Below, piece after piece: positions 4,923-5,018 of a stretch of 5,018 bases of DNA. The number at the start of each line of letters is the position of its first letter. The stretch's first letter is position 1. This DNA is from Streptosporangiaceae bacterium (GTDB lineage Bacteria > Actinomycetota > Actinomycetes > Streptosporangiales > Streptosporangiaceae). The position numbers were made by a program, and so were the translations under genes. The notes beneath the pieces are model-generated. The model was given only the letters and a program-made list of their open reading frames with translations. It was not told the origin of the DNA and did no database searches. The stretch covers positions 1-5,018 of the forward strand of contig JASHYW010000149.1 of the NCBI GenBank assembly GCA_030042885.1. The letters run 5' to 3'.

Positions 4923-5018
<96 letters not shown>

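Overview
This is a high-GC window. The third-codon-position GC bias, GTG starts, a tRNA-Ala 3' end without an encoded CCA, and a large LuxR-family ATP-dependent regulator all point to a filamentous actinomycete (Streptomyces, Streptosporangium or a relative). The order is inferred from style only; no marker gene fixes a genus.

Layout, left to right. Positions 1-161 hold no gene I can name and look like the end of an integrated element. At 162-203 lies the 3' half of a tRNA-Ala (anticodon TGC) with no 5' half, the usual scar of integration into a tRNA gene. By orientation, the intact tRNA and the element should lie to the left of the window. Positions 204-405 contain only a short plus-strand open stretch of doubtful status. 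Then three minus-strand genes follow: a 200-residue unknown protein with a possible degenerate ImmA/IrrE-like segment (406-1008), a 73-residue single-pass membrane protein with a good ribosome binding site (1070-1291), and the dominant gene, a 952-residue LAL-type transcriptional regulator (1505-4363). The regulator has an N-terminal ATPase domain with Walker A and B motifs, a long helical middle and a C-terminal LuxR helix-turn-helix.

The 351 bases upstream of the regulator carry a sigma70-like promoter candidate, a small hairpin and two tiny overlapping leader reading frames, none in frame with the regulator. Right of this, on the plus strand, is a candidate 28-residue membrane microprotein (4715-4801). 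Next come a 16-bp hairpin that can act as a two-way terminator (4853-4891) and the last 31 codons of a minus-strand alpha/beta hydrolase of the non-heme chloroperoxidase/esterase type (4923-5018, cut by the window edge).

The genes do not form an obvious pathway. The regulator has no biosynthetic or catabolic partner in view, and the hairpin insulates it from the hydrolase gene upstream. The two small minus-strand genes downstream may be read through from it, although a GC-rich hairpin lies in the 213-base gap. I see no clearly new multi-gene system. The items most worth a second look are the tRNA scar, the unknown 406-1008 protein, the regulator's leader and the microprotein next to the terminator.
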